A stretch of 64,000 bases of DNA, taken from the NCBI GenBank assembly GCA_020853705.1, contig JADYYK010000003.1, forward strand, positions 1 to 64,000, read 5' to 3'. The position numbers and the translations under genes were made by a program. Positions within the stretch are counted from its first letter, which is position 1. Each line of letters starts with the position of its first letter. Positions 33,602-42,212 of the stretch are shown here, one piece after another. This stretch comes from Deltaproteobacteria bacterium. Lineage in GTDB: Bacteria; Myxococcota_A; Polyangia; Haliangiales; JADYYK01. Below the pieces are notes generated by a model. That model saw only the letters and a program-made list of their open reading frames with translations. It ran no database searches and was not told where the DNA came from.

Positions 33602-33653
33602 CCCCGTCGCGTACCGTGGCGGAACCGCCCTGTCAACGTGGTACATCCCGGCT

Positions 33654-34841
33654 GTGCGGCTGCCGCTGCTGAGAGACCCCGGGGACATCGCGACCGCGGT
33701 GCTGGCCCGCGCGCGTGCGCTGGGCTTCTCGGCCGCCGGGCTGGTGGACGCCGCGCCGCTCGGCAGCCACGACCGCTACCGCGCCTGGGTCGCCGCCGGC
33801 CACGCCGGGGACATGGAGTACATGACCGAGCCGGCCAGCGTGGCCGCGCGCGCCGACCTCAGCGCGCTGCTGCCCGAGGTCGCCAGCGCCCTGGTGGTCG
33901 CCCTGCCCTACGGTCGCCTGCCGCTGCCGCCCGCGCACGCCGGCCGCGTCGCCGCCTACGCCCAGGGCGAGGACTACCACCTGGTGATGAAGACGCGCCT
34001 GCACCGCCTCGGTCGCGAGCTGCCTGCGCTGGCCGGCCGCCCGGTGGCCTGGCGCGTGTGCGTGGACACCGCACCGGTGCTGGAGCGTGAGCTGGCCTCG
34101 CGCGCGGGCCTCGGCTTCGTGGGCAAGAACACCGCTCTCATCGCCCCTGGTGCCGGCTCGGCCTTCCTGCTGGGCGAGCTGCTGATGGATCTGCCGCTGG
34201 CGCCAGTCGCCGCTGGCGCCGACACCAGCATGCGCTGTGGCCGCTGCACCGAGTGCATCGACCGCTGCCCCACCGGCGCCCTCGGCGAGCGCACCCTGGA
34301 TGCCCGCCTGTGCATCTCCTACCTGACCATCGAGTGGACCGGGATCATCCCGCTGGCGCTGCGCCCGCTCGTCGGCACCTGGGTCTATGGCTGTGACATC
34401 TGCCAGGATGTCTGCCCCTTCAACGAGGGCGCTGGCGCCGCCGTGCGCGACCCCGAGCTGGCCCCGCGGGCGCGCCTGACCGCCATCGACCTGCCGCGCC
34501 TGATCGGCATCGGCACCGCCCAGCACCGCAAGCTGGTGCGCCGCACCGCGCTGCGTCGAGCCCCCCGCGAGCAGCTGCAGCGTAACGCCTGTGTGGCCGC
34601 CGGGAACGTCACCGACGCCGCCGCCTGGCCGGCCCTGGTCGAGGCCTTGAGCGCCGCGGTCCTGGCTGGTCACCCCCTGGTGCGGGGTCACGCCGCCTGG
34701 GCCCTGGGCCGCCTGTCCCAGGGCAAAGGCGACCGCGCCGCCCTGGCTTTGGCGGCCGCCCGAGAGAAGGAGGAAGACCCCTGGATCGTAAGAGAACTCA
34801 TGCTAGCATGCGACCCCAGGGAGGAACGGAATGAGCACTGA
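33654..34841 (+). CDS. queG: Epoxyqueuosine reductase QueG
   Basis: A 395-aa protein close to family length (about 380). It has the QueG N-terminal cobalamin-binding region (G-F-S-A-A-G-L; G-H-A-G-D-M-E-Y-M) and two [4Fe-4S] motifs, C-G-R-C-T-E-C-I-D-R-C-P and C-D-I-C-Q-D-V-C-P, the latter preceded by an isolated Cys in L-C-I-S-Y-L. A C-terminal HEAT-like helical segment follows (H-P-L-V-R-G-H-A-A-W-A-L-G). It reduces epoxyqueuosine to queuosine in tRNA. GTG 33654 is the best start, in the short gap from the divergent kamA; other in-frame starts upstream lie inside kamA. Confidence 0.92.
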   Translation: MRLPLLRDPGDIATAVLARARALGFSAAGLVDAAPLGSHDRYRAWVAAGHAGDMEYMTEPASVAARADLSALLPEVASALVVALPYGRLPLPPAHAGRVAAYAQGEDYHLVMKTRLHRLGRELPALAGRPVAWRVCVDTAPVLERELASRAGLGFVGKNTALIAPGAGSAFLLGELLMDLPLAPVAAGADTSMRCGRCTECIDRCPTGALGERTLDARLCISYLTIEWTGIIPLALRPLVGTWVYGCDICQDVCPFNEGAGAAVRDPELAPRARLTAIDLPRLIGIGTAQHRKLVRRTALRRAPREQLQRNACVAAGNVTDAAAWPALVEALSAAVLAGHPLVRGHAAWALGRLSQGKGDRAALALAAAREKEEDPWIVRELMLACDPREERNEH

Positions 34842-35565
34842 GTCAGCCGTCAAGACGTACGCTTCTGCTGAAGAAGAGAGCAAGGCGTTCATCTGGAAGG
34901 TCTACGGGTACATGTCCCTCGCGCTGGCCGTGACGGGGGCGATCTCGTGGTACCTGCTCGAGAACCCGCTCTGGGTCATCAAGACCTTCTATGTCATCAA
35001 GCCGGGCGGTCGCATCGGCATGTCGATGACCTACTGGGTGCTGCTGCTGGCGGAGCTCGGGATGGTGTTCGCATTCGTCCTGGCGCTCAAGAAGGTCCGA
35101 GCAGTCACAGCAGGCGCGATGCTGCTGGCCTATGCAGCGATGAACGGCCTGACGCTGTCGCCGCTCTTGCTGCTCTACACCAAGACCTCGATCGCCTCGA
35201 CCTTCTTCATCTCGGGCGGCATGTTCGCCAGCTTCTCGGCCTTCGGCTTCATCACCAAGAAGGACCTGTCGAGCGTGGGCGCGGTGTGCGGGATGATGGT
35301 CTGGGGCCTCATCATCGCCATCTTCGTGAACTACTTCTGGCTGCACTCGACCCAGATGCAGCTGGTGGTCTCGTGCATCGGCGTCGTCATCTTCGCCGGC
35401 CTGACGATGTACGACACCCAGAAGATCAAGCAGCTCAACGTGCTGGGCAACGCCGGGACCGAGGAAGACACCAAGGAGGCCCTCAACGGCGCCCTCACGC
35501 TGTACTTGGACTTCATCAACATGTTCCTGTTCCTGCTCCGCATCCTGGGCTCGCGCCGCAGCTAG
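34831..35565 (+). CDS. Bax inhibitor-1/YccA family membrane protein
   Basis: A 244-aa integral membrane protein with six to seven hydrophobic helices (about 28-45, 70-88, 92-112, 122-140, 152-172, 180-198, and a C-terminal one) and the family signatures Y-D-T-Q-K-I near residue 200 and L-Y-L-D-F-I-N at the end. BI-1/YbhL/YccA proteins are calcium-leak or protease-modulating membrane proteins. Start ATG 34831 has GAGGAACGGA upstream and overlaps the 3' end of queG by 11 bp. A strong terminator follows. Confidence 0.9.
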   Translation: MSTESAVKTYASAEEESKAFIWKVYGYMSLALAVTGAISWYLLENPLWVIKTFYVIKPGGRIGMSMTYWVLLLAELGMVFAFVLALKKVRAVTAGAMLLAYAAMNGLTLSPLLLLYTKTSIASTFFISGGMFASFSAFGFITKKDLSSVGAVCGMMVWGLIIAIFVNYFWLHSTQMQLVVSCIGVVIFAGLTMYDTQKIKQLNVLGNAGTEEDTKEALNGALTLYLDFINMFLFLLRILGSRRS

Positions 35566-35586
35566 CGCACACCTTCTCACCCCGAG

Positions 35587-35624
35587 CGCCGCGTCCTTTT
35601 TCTGGGACGCGGCGTTCGCATTTT
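35587..35624 (+). terminator. Rho-independent terminator after the BI-1 family gene
   Basis: Stem CGCCGCGTCC (35587-35596) with GGACGCGGCG (35605-35614), a short T-rich loop, then TTCGCATTTT. Ten perfect base pairs. It shares stem and tail with the terminator at 25753-25790. Confidence 0.8.
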
Positions 35625-35646
35625 CGGGGACCGTCAACGGGGTCAC

Positions 35647-36045
35647 TCAGCGCGGCGCTGCGAGTGACTCGAGCATCCGTGTGATCGTCTTCGCGCGTTC
35701 ACGAGCAGCCACGAGATCGCCGCGCAGGATGGCGAGCGAGAGTTCCTTGAGCGGCCCATGCCGGGAGGGTGCGGGAGCATCCCCCGCCTTCCAGTGTGGC
35801 TCAGGCCAGCAGATCGACATGAGCTGTGCCTCGGCCACCGTCCATTGCTGGAGGGCCAGCTCCCCGGCAGAGCGAGTGGTGGTAAAGGCGTAGCCACCAT
35901 CAGCGGCACGCTCAAGGTCTTCAGCGAAGATCTGCCAGCGCTGGACTACACCGCGACACGCGTCGCGACGCGCGACCTTGTCGCGATCAACCGACCTGCA
36001 GCCGCACACCACCACACAGAGTGCCAGACAGACCAACGCCCTCAT
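35647..36045 (-). CDS. Small lipoprotein of unknown function (A)
   Basis: A 132-aa protein with a lipoprotein signal ending C-G-C near residue 16. The mature part is helical with A-C-x5-R-W-x2-F-x2-D. The same A-C-x5-W-x2-F-x2-D pattern occurs in the lipoprotein at 36125-36529, so the two are probably diverged paralogues. ATG 36045 is supported by GGAGG seven bases upstream. No domain is recognised. It is last in a run of small minus-strand genes. Confidence 0.65.
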   Translation of the reverse strand: MRALVCLALCVVVCGCRSVDRDKVARRDACRGVVQRWQIFAEDLERAADGGYAFTTTRSAGELALQQWTVAEAQLMSICWPEPHWKAGDAPAPSRHGPLKELSLAILRGDLVAARERAKTITRMLESLAAPR

Positions 36046-36124
36046 GGAACCTCCTCTCTTCGCCATCGGTGTCCGCCAGTGAGGCTTCGACCTGGGCCAC
36101 CCTGGCCGGCGAGCGGGCCCGGCT

Positions 36125-36529
36125 TCAGCGCTCCGCGGCCGGTCTCGAGATCACCGCTCTCACGGCGCTGATCACGGCCTTGATGCGGTCGGGCGCCAGC
36201 TCCGGCCTGTCGAAGTCGATGTTCAGCTGGTGCACGGCCAAGCGGAAGTGCTCCCTGGCGGCGGCCTTGTCAGCGTCGTGGACGTAGTGGTCGGCGCACG
36301 CGGCGAACATGGTCTGCTGCACGGTTTGCCAGCTCTGATCCACCGGGTGCATCCCGTCCCTGGTCAAGCGCGGCACTCGCTCGGGGTGAGCCACTGCCCA
36401 CGCGTAGTCCTCTTCGAACTGATCCCAGGAGCGCGCGAACTCCTGACAGGCGGGCTCGAGCTGCCGAGGGGCGGAGCGCTGCGCGCACGCCGAGACACAC
36501 ACCAGTACCGAGCAGAGCCACAGCTTCAC
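36125..36529 (-). CDS. Small lipoprotein of unknown function (B)
   Basis: A 134-aa protein starting at GTG 36529 with GGAGGG upstream; lipobox V-S-A-C near residue 15. The mature helical part carries A-C-Q-E-F-A-R-S-W-x2-F-x2-D and two further cysteine/tryptophan positions matched in lipoprotein A. It begins inside the stop of a short open frame (36526-36669). Confidence 0.65.
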   Translation of the reverse strand: MKLWLCSVLVCVSACAQRSAPRQLEPACQEFARSWDQFEEDYAWAVAHPERVPRLTRDGMHPVDQSWQTVQQTMFAACADHYVHDADKAAAREHFRLAVHQLNIDFDRPELAPDRIKAVISAVRAVISRPAAER

Positions 36530-36669
36530 GAGACGCCCTCCACCTTGTCCCGGCCGATGAACGACACCGCCCCGAAACGTGCCGTTGTCTTGCTGATAGC
36601 CAGCTCCTCGACGTCGGCCGAGGCCAAGCCGCCGAACAGATTGCTATCGTCGTTCCACTTGGCGTTCAG
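36526..36669 (-). CDS. Possible very short gene or gene fragment between two lipoproteins
   Basis: A 47-codon open frame reads from CTG 36669 (overlapping the preceding lipoprotein stop) to a TGA that overlaps the next gene's GTG. Third codon positions are strongly G/C, as in real genes here, and an AAGGAAG element lies just before the CTG. No ATG or GTG start fits, so it could equally be the C-terminal remnant of a larger gene. No homology is recognised. Confidence 0.3.
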   Translation of the reverse strand: MNAKWNDDSNLFGGLASADVEELAISKTTARFGAVSFIGRDKVEGVS

Positions 36670-37046
36670 TACTTCCTTGCCATGAGCGCCTTCGCCATAC
36701 GCCCCGCCGCCTCTCGCGCCGCCTCGGCTTCACCTTCGGCGACCTGCTGGGCATCCAGCTGCAGGGTCTTCATCTCCTCCGGGGGTCCCGGCGGCCGTGC
36801 GACCTGCATGCAGTACTGCGCCTCGCGGTAGATCACCGCTGCGCGGCCGGGTGAACCAAAGAACGTGGCAGGCCTGCCCTCCTTGAGCTGCGTGGCCATG
36901 ATGTCGATCCCGGTCCCGAGCGAGGTGCAGAACGCCCCCGTGGCTGCGCGTCGCCCCGGATCCTCCGATTTCCTGCAGCCAACCATGGCTCCAAGTCCAA
37001 CCGCTGCGAGGGTGACCGACGCGATCGTTGCGCTGACTCGACTCAT
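36666..37046 (-). CDS. Small lipoprotein of unknown function (C)
   Basis: A 126-aa protein with lipobox M-V-G-C near residue 24. The mature part has two cysteines and an Ala/Glu-rich amphipathic helix at the C terminus (Q-Q-V-A-E-G-E-A-E-A). ATG 37046 is chosen because GGGGAG lies about 5 bp upstream; a GTG at 37052 is in frame. No domain is recognised. It has no clear similarity to lipoproteins A and B. Confidence 0.6.
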   Translation of the reverse strand: MSRVSATIASVTLAAVGLGAMVGCRKSEDPGRRAATGAFCTSLGTGIDIMATQLKEGRPATFFGSPGRAAVIYREAQYCMQVARPPGPPEEMKTLQLDAQQVAEGEAEAAREAAGRMAKALMARKY

Positions 37047-37048
37047 TC

Positions 37049-37309
37049 TCACTCCCCATCGATCTGCTGAGCATCGACCCTCTCCGTCCTGTGCTTCAAC
37101 GACTCATTCCTGGCGAGAGCCATCGGCTCGTACATTGGTTCGACCCAGGACAGAAGCTTGTAGCGTTGAATCGTTCCACCCAGACCAGGCGTCGAGGAGG
37201 TGAACCGCAGGATGGCGAGTCTCTGGCCCTTCGCGGAACTGACCCAGTAGGCTCGGCTGACGGCAGCGTCGCCTCGGGGGCTCCCTTGCCACCTCCCGAT
37301 GGCGCCCAC
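37049..37309 (-). CDS. Doubtful short open frame upstream of lipoprotein C
   Basis: An 86-codon frame whose TGA ends 2 bp before the lipoprotein C ATG, the spacing expected of an operon partner. The C-terminal 60 residues look protein-like (A-Y-W-V-S-S-A-K-G, L-L-S-W-V-E-P) but no signal or domain is recognised and the start is unclear. It may be the tail of a decayed gene. It is the only candidate in the otherwise empty 37047-37443 interval; bases 37310-37443 show nothing I can support. Confidence 0.3.
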   Translation of the reverse strand: MGAIGRWQGSPRGDAAVSRAYWVSSAKGQRLAILRFTSSTPGLGGTIQRYKLLSWVEPMYEPMALARNESLKHRTERVDAQQIDGE

Positions 37310-37443
37310 CTGCGCTGGCCGGTCTCGCGTCCGAACTCACCGCTGCTGTCGACAACGCCCATGACTGCCTCCGCTGACCAGGTCTTCGGTCGGCGGGGCG
37401 GCGTGTTGCGGGGCCCTCGCGAACATTCGGGCGAATTCGCTAA

Positions 37444-37791
37444 CTACTGAGGATCCTTCGCGAGCGAGCGGACCTTCTTCACCAGCGCGGCGATCTGCTC
37501 CGCGTCCAGGGCGCGGCCCCAGCTGGGCATGTTCTTCTTGCCGCGGGTGATCGACTGGATGAGCTGGGCGTCGGGCACGGTCTTCTGCCAGGCGGCGTCG
37601 GTGAGGTCGCGGACGCCGAGCTTCTTCTTCTGCTCGGGCACGCCGCTGCCGTCGGGGCCGTGGCACTTCGAGCATTGCGTGGCGAAGATCTTCTCGGCGT
37701 CGCGCTCGGCGATGGGCTGCGTCTTCTTGCAGCCGCCGCCTGAGGCCAGCAGGACGACCATGACGGCCAGCCAGGTGCGCGCGGGCGACAT
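37444..37791 (-). CDS. Lipoprotein c-type cytochrome (monohaem)
   Basis: A 115-aa protein with a lipoprotein signal (G-G-G-C near residue 21) and one haem-binding C-S-K-C-H. The probable axial Met is in N-M-P-S-W-G near residue 87. Size and layout match small class I cytochromes c that relay electrons in the periplasm. It is tethered to a membrane by lipid, and no oxidase or dehydrogenase genes are adjacent. It is divergent from the Cys-rich lipoprotein at 37930. Confidence 0.85.
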   Translation of the reverse strand: MSPARTWLAVMVVLLASGGGCKKTQPIAERDAEKIFATQCSKCHGPDGSGVPEQKKKLGVRDLTDAAWQKTVPDAQLIQSITRGKKNMPSWGRALDAEQIAALVKKVRSLAKDPQ

Positions 37792-37849
37792 CTTCGCGGC
37801 GAAGACTAGTGCGCCATGTCACCAATCGCAAGCCATGCGTGTTGAACAC

Positions 37850-37879
37850 TTGACTACCAGGAGCGTCCATCGCTAAAAC
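37850..37879 (+). promoter_or_regulatory. Sigma-70-like promoter for the Cys-rich lipoprotein
   Basis: TTGACT (37850-37855), 18-bp spacer, TAAAAC (37874-37879), about 50 bp before the ATG at 37930. A strong ribosome-binding site (GGAGGAAG) follows, unlike the leaderless genes elsewhere. Confidence 0.55.
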
Positions 37880-37929
37880 GCGGCCTACGCACTGCTGTTG
37901 CACGCCCGAAAAACACGGAGGAAGAAGTC

Positions 37930-38712
37930 ATGAAGCAGCTTCGCAAGCTTGGCCTGGTGTCCGTCGCGATGTCTCTCGTCGCGCTCTCGGCGTGCGGTGG
38001 CGGCGGCGACGATGACGTCGACAGCGGCCTGTCGATCATCGACGGCGGCCGCCGCGACACGGGCAGCGGCAGTGACGGCACCGTCAACACCCCCGACTCC
38101 TCGACCACCGCGGCTTGCGATCCGGTCACCAACGCGAACTGCACCGCCCCCATGAAGTGCAGCCTGAACGCGACCGACATGTTTGCGTGCCAGCCTGCGG
38201 GCGCCGGCATGCAGGGCGCCGCGTGCGGCACCGGCACCACCGACGACGGCTGTGCCATCGGCTTCGTCTGCCTGGCCGACAACACGTGCCACCGCTACTG
38301 CAACGCCACGTCGACCTGCCCCGCCAACGGCGCGCAGGCCACCGCGTGCAACATCCAGATCCAGAACGCCGCCATGCAGCCCATCACGGGCGCCACGGTG
38401 TGCGGCGACTTCACCTCGTGCGACATCTTCGCGCAGACCGGCTGCGGCGCCAACATGGGCTGCTACATCGGCTCAGCGGGCGCGACCTGCGGCGCCTCGG
38501 GCTCGATCGCTGACGGCGCCGCTTGCGGCGCGGGCGGTGGCCAGTGCATGCCCGGCTCGATCTGCGTCGGCGCCGCTGCCGGCCAGCTGTTCTGCCGCAA
38601 GGTCTGCCGCACCGGCGGCACCCCGGCGTGCACCACCGGGACCTGCACCGCGGTCAACTTCGGCACCCAGGTCATGAACCCGCCCCCGATGCTGGGCGCC
38701 TGCCTGCCGTAG
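37930..38712 (+). CDS. Cys-rich exported lipoprotein, first of a tandem pair
   Basis: A 260-aa protein with lipobox L-S-A-C near residue 22, then a Gly/Asp-rich spacer and about 20 cysteines spaced in C-x(5-12)-C patterns (C-x4-N-C, G-F-V-C-L, G-C-Y-I-G). Layout and sequence match the neighbour at 38822, so the pair arose by duplication. Many such disulphide-rich lipoproteins occur in Myxococcota, with unknown function. GGAGGAAG precedes ATG 37930. Confidence 0.75.
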   Translation: MKQLRKLGLVSVAMSLVALSACGGGGDDDVDSGLSIIDGGRRDTGSGSDGTVNTPDSSTTAACDPVTNANCTAPMKCSLNATDMFACQPAGAGMQGAACGTGTTDDGCAIGFVCLADNTCHRYCNATSTCPANGAQATACNIQIQNAAMQPITGATVCGDFTSCDIFAQTGCGANMGCYIGSAGATCGASGSIADGAACGAGGGQCMPGSICVGAAAGQLFCRKVCRTGGTPACTTGTCTAVNFGTQVMNPPPMLGACLP

Positions 38713-38791
38713 CTTCGCGCACACCGCCGCACCTTGGTTCGCCCCCCGCTGCCTCCCTCTCGCTGATTTCGTCGCCAACCAGCCCTCGCGT

Positions 38792-38797
38792 TACAAT
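38792..38797 (+). promoter_or_regulatory. TACAAT -10 element for the second Cys-rich lipoprotein
   Basis: TACAAT at 38792-38797 lies about 25 bp before ATG 38822, with GAGGAGGA in between. The -35 is weak (TTTCGT, 19-bp spacer). Confidence 0.4.
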
Positions 38798-38821
38798 GGG
38801 TGACGCGAGGAGGACCTTTTC

Positions 38822-39607
38822 ATGTCCATGTCCATGAAGACTAGCTTGGTGATGCTCGCTGCCGTGGCCCTGGTCGGGTGCGGCGGCGATGATGACATCG
38901 TGGCGCCCGACGCCGCGGTGGACGGGGGCATCGACGCCCGCGTGATCGACGCCGGGCCGCGCCCCGACGGCGGTCCCGAATGCGATGTGGTCACCAACGA
39001 CGGCTGCACCGCGGGCATGAAGTGCACCCTGCTGACGACCGCGGGGCGCAGCACGCTGCGCTGTGGCACTGGCGGCTCGGGTACCCAGGGCTCGCCCTGC
39101 ACGACCACGGTCAGCGGCGACAACTGCGCCAACGGCTTTCTGTGTCTGGTCGGCCCCGGCGCCACCGCCTCGACCTGCCACAAGGTGTGCGACCCCGCCG
39201 TGGCCAACACCTGCCCGATGTCGGGCACCATGATGACGGCCTGTCAGGTCACCGTGAACGGCGTCGCCGACCTCGACCTGTGCGGCGCGGTGCGCGTGTG
39301 CGACCCGCTCGACCAGAGCACCTGCAGCGCCAGCCAGGGCTGCTTCATCACCGCCGGCGCGGATGGCAAGCCGCTGCCGCAGTGCCTGACCGCGGGCAGC
39401 ATCGCCCCCGGAGCCAGCTGCACCGGCCAGGGCGCCAACGCCTGCATGCGCGGCAGCTCGTGCTTCAACACCGGCGGCGGTGCGCGGCGCTGCTTCTTCC
39501 ACTGCCGCGTCCCCAGCGGCGTCCCGATGTGCGCCGGCGCCGCCACCGGCGGCATGACCTGCGGCGCCAACACGATGATTTCGGCCACGTTTGGCACCTG
39601 CCAGTAG
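38822..39607 (+). CDS. Cys-rich exported lipoprotein, second of a tandem pair
   Basis: A 261-aa protein with lipobox L-V-G-C near residue 20, an Asp/Gly-rich spacer with repeated D-A and D-G, and about 18 cysteines placed as in the preceding gene (C-D-V-V-T-N-D-G-C, G-F-L-C-L, C-H-K-V-C, G-C-F-I, C-G-A-N near the end). ATG 38822 sits 7 bp after GAGGAGGA; two further ATGs follow immediately. Function unknown; a disulphide-stabilised surface protein is the likely form. Confidence 0.75.
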   Translation: MSMSMKTSLVMLAAVALVGCGGDDDIVAPDAAVDGGIDARVIDAGPRPDGGPECDVVTNDGCTAGMKCTLLTTAGRSTLRCGTGGSGTQGSPCTTTVSGDNCANGFLCLVGPGATASTCHKVCDPAVANTCPMSGTMMTACQVTVNGVADLDLCGAVRVCDPLDQSTCSASQGCFITAGADGKPLPQCLTAGSIAPGASCTGQGANACMRGSSCFNTGGGARRCFFHCRVPSGVPMCAGAATGGMTCGANTMISATFGTCQ

Positions 39608-39677
39608 TCCGCGCGAAAAACCCGCAACAACTGAACGGCCCCCGCGATGACCCCTCAGGACATCGAAGGGAGCCGTC

Positions 39678-41150
39678 ATGTCAGTCAAGTCAGTGGCCTT
39701 TGTCGTCATCACGTCCGTCGCCCTCACCAGCGCCGCCTGGGCGCGCGGACCCGTCGCCATCGAGTCGTACGGCGGGGCGCGCCCGCGCGACGCCGGCGGC
39801 TTCATGGCCCCGGTGCTGGCCGAGCTGGAGGCCCGCGGCTACGCCAGCGGCAAGCTGGGCGCGCGCATCGAGGACGAGGTCTCACTGCCCGGCGAGAGCC
39901 TGGCGCCAGCCGCCATCGCCGACGCCGAGCGGCTGATCGACCATGGCTATCGCGCCTTCTTGAAGGGCGAGTTCGAGACCGCGACCGACGAGCTGGGCCG
40001 CGCCCTCGACGTGCTGCGCTCACGCCCGGCGACCATCGCGCGCAACCAGCAGCTGCGCGACCCCACCATCAAGGCGCACCTCGGGCTGTCGCTGGCGCAC
40101 CTGCGCCTGGGCCACGCCGAGGCCGCCACGCAGACCATGGCGGAGTTCGTGCGCTCGTTCCCGGATCGCGAGATCAGCCGCGCCAGCTACGGTCCCGAGC
40201 CCGCCGAGCTGGCCAAGAAGGTGCGCGCCGAGCTGACCCAGCGCGGCCGCGCCACGCTGAGCATCAGCGTCGATGATCCCACCGCGGTCATCTTCATCAA
40301 CGAGCGCTTTCTCGCCGTCGGGCAGGCCAGCGCGACCGACCTCTTCGCCGGGCGCTACCGGATCTATGTGCAGCGCGGCACCACGCCGGGCCGCGTGCAC
40401 CTGGTCGACGTGGTGCCCGGCAGCGAGCACAAGCTCGCGGTGCGCTGGCAGCTCGACGCCGCGCTGAGCACACGGCCGTTCGTGGGCCTGGTGTTCGACA
40501 GCGAGGCGGCGCGCGCGGCCAGCGATGCCCAGCTGGCCAGCGATCTCGGGGTCGGGCTCGACGCCTCGCAGGTCGTGGTGCTGACCATCACCAGCATCGA
40601 CAGGCGACGCGTCATCATGGGGCGTGTCCTCGATCCTGGCACCGGCAAGGCCTCGCGCAGCGGCGCACTGGCGCTGGAGCCGGCGCCGCCCGGGCGCGAC
40701 AAGCTGGTCGGGCTGGCGCGCTACCTGGCGGGGGGCAAGCCGCCCATCGGCGTGGATACCGACCCTGGCGAGACCCGCCCCGATGGCGAGGGCGACACTG
40801 CCGAGGAGCCCGTCCCGACGCCCGCGCCAGCGGCTCTCGACCGTGGCGGCCGCCGCCCCTACCGGCTGTGGAAATGGTTGGCACTCGGTGGCGGCGTGGC
40901 AGCGGCCGGTGCAGGTGTGGCGCTCATCGTCCTCGATGGTCGCAAGTCGTGCAGCACCACGGGCTGCTCCGACGAGTACGACACCGCGCTGCCTGGCTAT
41001 GTCAGCGCGGGGGTGGGTGCGGCGTTGATCGGCGTGGGCATCGTGCTGTTCGTCAAGGACACGTCCTCCGGCGGGACGGGCGAACGCCGCCAGGTCGGGC
41101 TGGCGCCGGTCGACCGTGGCCTGGCGCTGACTTATGGAGGAAACTTCTGA
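39678..41150 (+). CDS. PEGA-type envelope protein, paralogue of the one at 802-2298
   Basis: A 490-aa protein with a signal peptide (cleavage near A-W-A at about 18). A helical TPR-like region spans about 75-185, with F-P-D-R-E-I-S and Y-G-P-E. A PEGA-like beta domain (about 190-260) has I-F-I-N-E-R-F and R-V-H-L-V-D-V, then a less conserved middle region and a predicted transmembrane helix around 405-430 plus a second near 440-460. All landmarks align with the protein at 802-2298. It is followed within 40 bp by a lipoprotein of the PPC-like pair, suggesting one envelope complex. ATG 39678 has GGGAG upstream. Confidence 0.75.
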   Translation: MSVKSVAFVVITSVALTSAAWARGPVAIESYGGARPRDAGGFMAPVLAELEARGYASGKLGARIEDEVSLPGESLAPAAIADAERLIDHGYRAFLKGEFETATDELGRALDVLRSRPATIARNQQLRDPTIKAHLGLSLAHLRLGHAEAATQTMAEFVRSFPDREISRASYGPEPAELAKKVRAELTQRGRATLSISVDDPTAVIFINERFLAVGQASATDLFAGRYRIYVQRGTTPGRVHLVDVVPGSEHKLAVRWQLDAALSTRPFVGLVFDSEAARAASDAQLASDLGVGLDASQVVVLTITSIDRRRVIMGRVLDPGTGKASRSGALALEPAPPGRDKLVGLARYLAGGKPPIGVDTDPGETRPDGEGDTAEEPVPTPAPAALDRGGRRPYRLWKWLALGGGVAAAGAGVALIVLDGRKSCSTTGCSDEYDTALPGYVSAGVGAALIGVGIVLFVKDTSSGGTGERRQVGLAPVDRGLALTYGGNF

Positions 41151-41185
41151 CACCCAAGCTTCCGTCGTCGTACCGTGTCGCAGTC

Positions 41186-42151
41186 ATGTCGAGCCATGCG
41201 CGTCGGGGGATCATGCGGGGATTGATCGGGGCGGCAGCCTTGCTGCCACTCCTGGTGCTCGGCTGTCCGCAGCCCAGCCAGATCAAGCCCGACAAGAACT
41301 CGGGGCCGGATCAGAGCTGGGACACGCCCACCGAGCTGACCCTGGAGGGTGACGGCGAGGGGGACCCGCCCGAGGAGCTCGAGGGCGAAGCCTCGGACTC
41401 CGTGAGCTCCCCGGGTGGCGACCGCGTCGACTGGCGCTTCCTCGACCTGCCCGCAGACGGCACCCTCACCATCAGCCTGGCGGTGCAGCCGGCGCGGCCC
41501 GGGCTGGCCATCGGCATGCAGGTGCTCGACGAGGGCTTTCGCGTGCTGAGCTCGCGCACCTCGGATCAGCCCAGCCTCAAGATCAAGCTCAAGGACAGCG
41601 AGGCCGGGCGCTACTACGTCCAGGTCTATGCGCCCCGCCGCGGTGACGCCGCGATCTACGATCTCTCGGTCAGCTTCCGCAAGGGCGCCCAGACCAAGGA
41701 TGACCTGGTGGACGCCACCAGCTACAAGCCGCTGTTCGACAAGGACCTGCTGCCCGACCCCGAGCCGCTGCCCGCGGTGCCCGAGCCCGTGGTGCCGACC
41801 CCTTCGCCGACCGGGCCGCCGGGCATCGTCGACGCTGGAGTTGCGCTGCCCCCGCAGCAGGTCGACGCCGGCATGAAGCCCGACGCCGCGGTGCGCCCGC
41901 CGCCCATCATCGTCGAGATCATCGACTCGGTGGCGTCGCCCAACGGCACCCTGATCACGGTGCAGGTCGGCAAGCTGAACAAGATCGACAAGACCTGGAA
42001 GGGCACCCTGCTGCTCGGTCGCACCGACAAGCCGCTGCGCGGCGGCGCCGCGACCATCAAGATGGTGCTGGATCGCACCACCCAGCTCGAGGTCAGGTTG
42101 AGCCTCGACGATGTGCGCGCAAATCCGCGCATTCGGCTTGAAGCACCATGA
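41186..42151 (+). CDS. Lipoprotein with PPC-like beta domain, first of a tandem pair
   Basis: About 321 aa from ATG 41186 (ATG 41213 is possible). A lipobox V-L-G-C is followed by P-D-K-N-S-G-P-D-Q-S-W. Residues about 70-180 form a bacterial pre-peptidase C-terminal-like beta domain (G-D-R-V-D-W-R, G-R-Y-Y-V-Q-V-Y-A-P). A Pro-rich linker leads to a small C-terminal beta domain (about 240-321) with T-D-K-P-L-R-G-G. The next gene has the same order and the same motifs, so the pair is a tandem duplication. Function unknown. Confidence 0.75.
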   Translation: MSSHARRGIMRGLIGAAALLPLLVLGCPQPSQIKPDKNSGPDQSWDTPTELTLEGDGEGDPPEELEGEASDSVSSPGGDRVDWRFLDLPADGTLTISLAVQPARPGLAIGMQVLDEGFRVLSSRTSDQPSLKIKLKDSEAGRYYVQVYAPRRGDAAIYDLSVSFRKGAQTKDDLVDATSYKPLFDKDLLPDPEPLPAVPEPVVPTPSPTGPPGIVDAGVALPPQQVDAGMKPDAAVRPPPIIVEIIDSVASPNGTLITVQVGKLNKIDKTWKGTLLLGRTDKPLRGGAATIKMVLDRTTQLEVRLSLDDVRANPRIRLEAP

Positions 42152-42180
42152 TTGACGTGCGTCGAACTGGACTGCTAAAG
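42152..42180 (+). promoter_or_regulatory. Predicted promoter of the second PPC-like lipoprotein
   Basis: TTGACG (42152-42157), 17-bp spacer, CTAAAG (42175-42180); an 18-bp reading gives TAAAGT. It starts immediately after the preceding stop codon, so the paralogue can be expressed independently. GGGG/GGAG ribosome-binding elements follow before ATG 42213. Confidence 0.5.
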
Positions 42181-42212
42181 TACCGAATCCGAAGGGGAAT
42201 GGAGAGCCTCGC

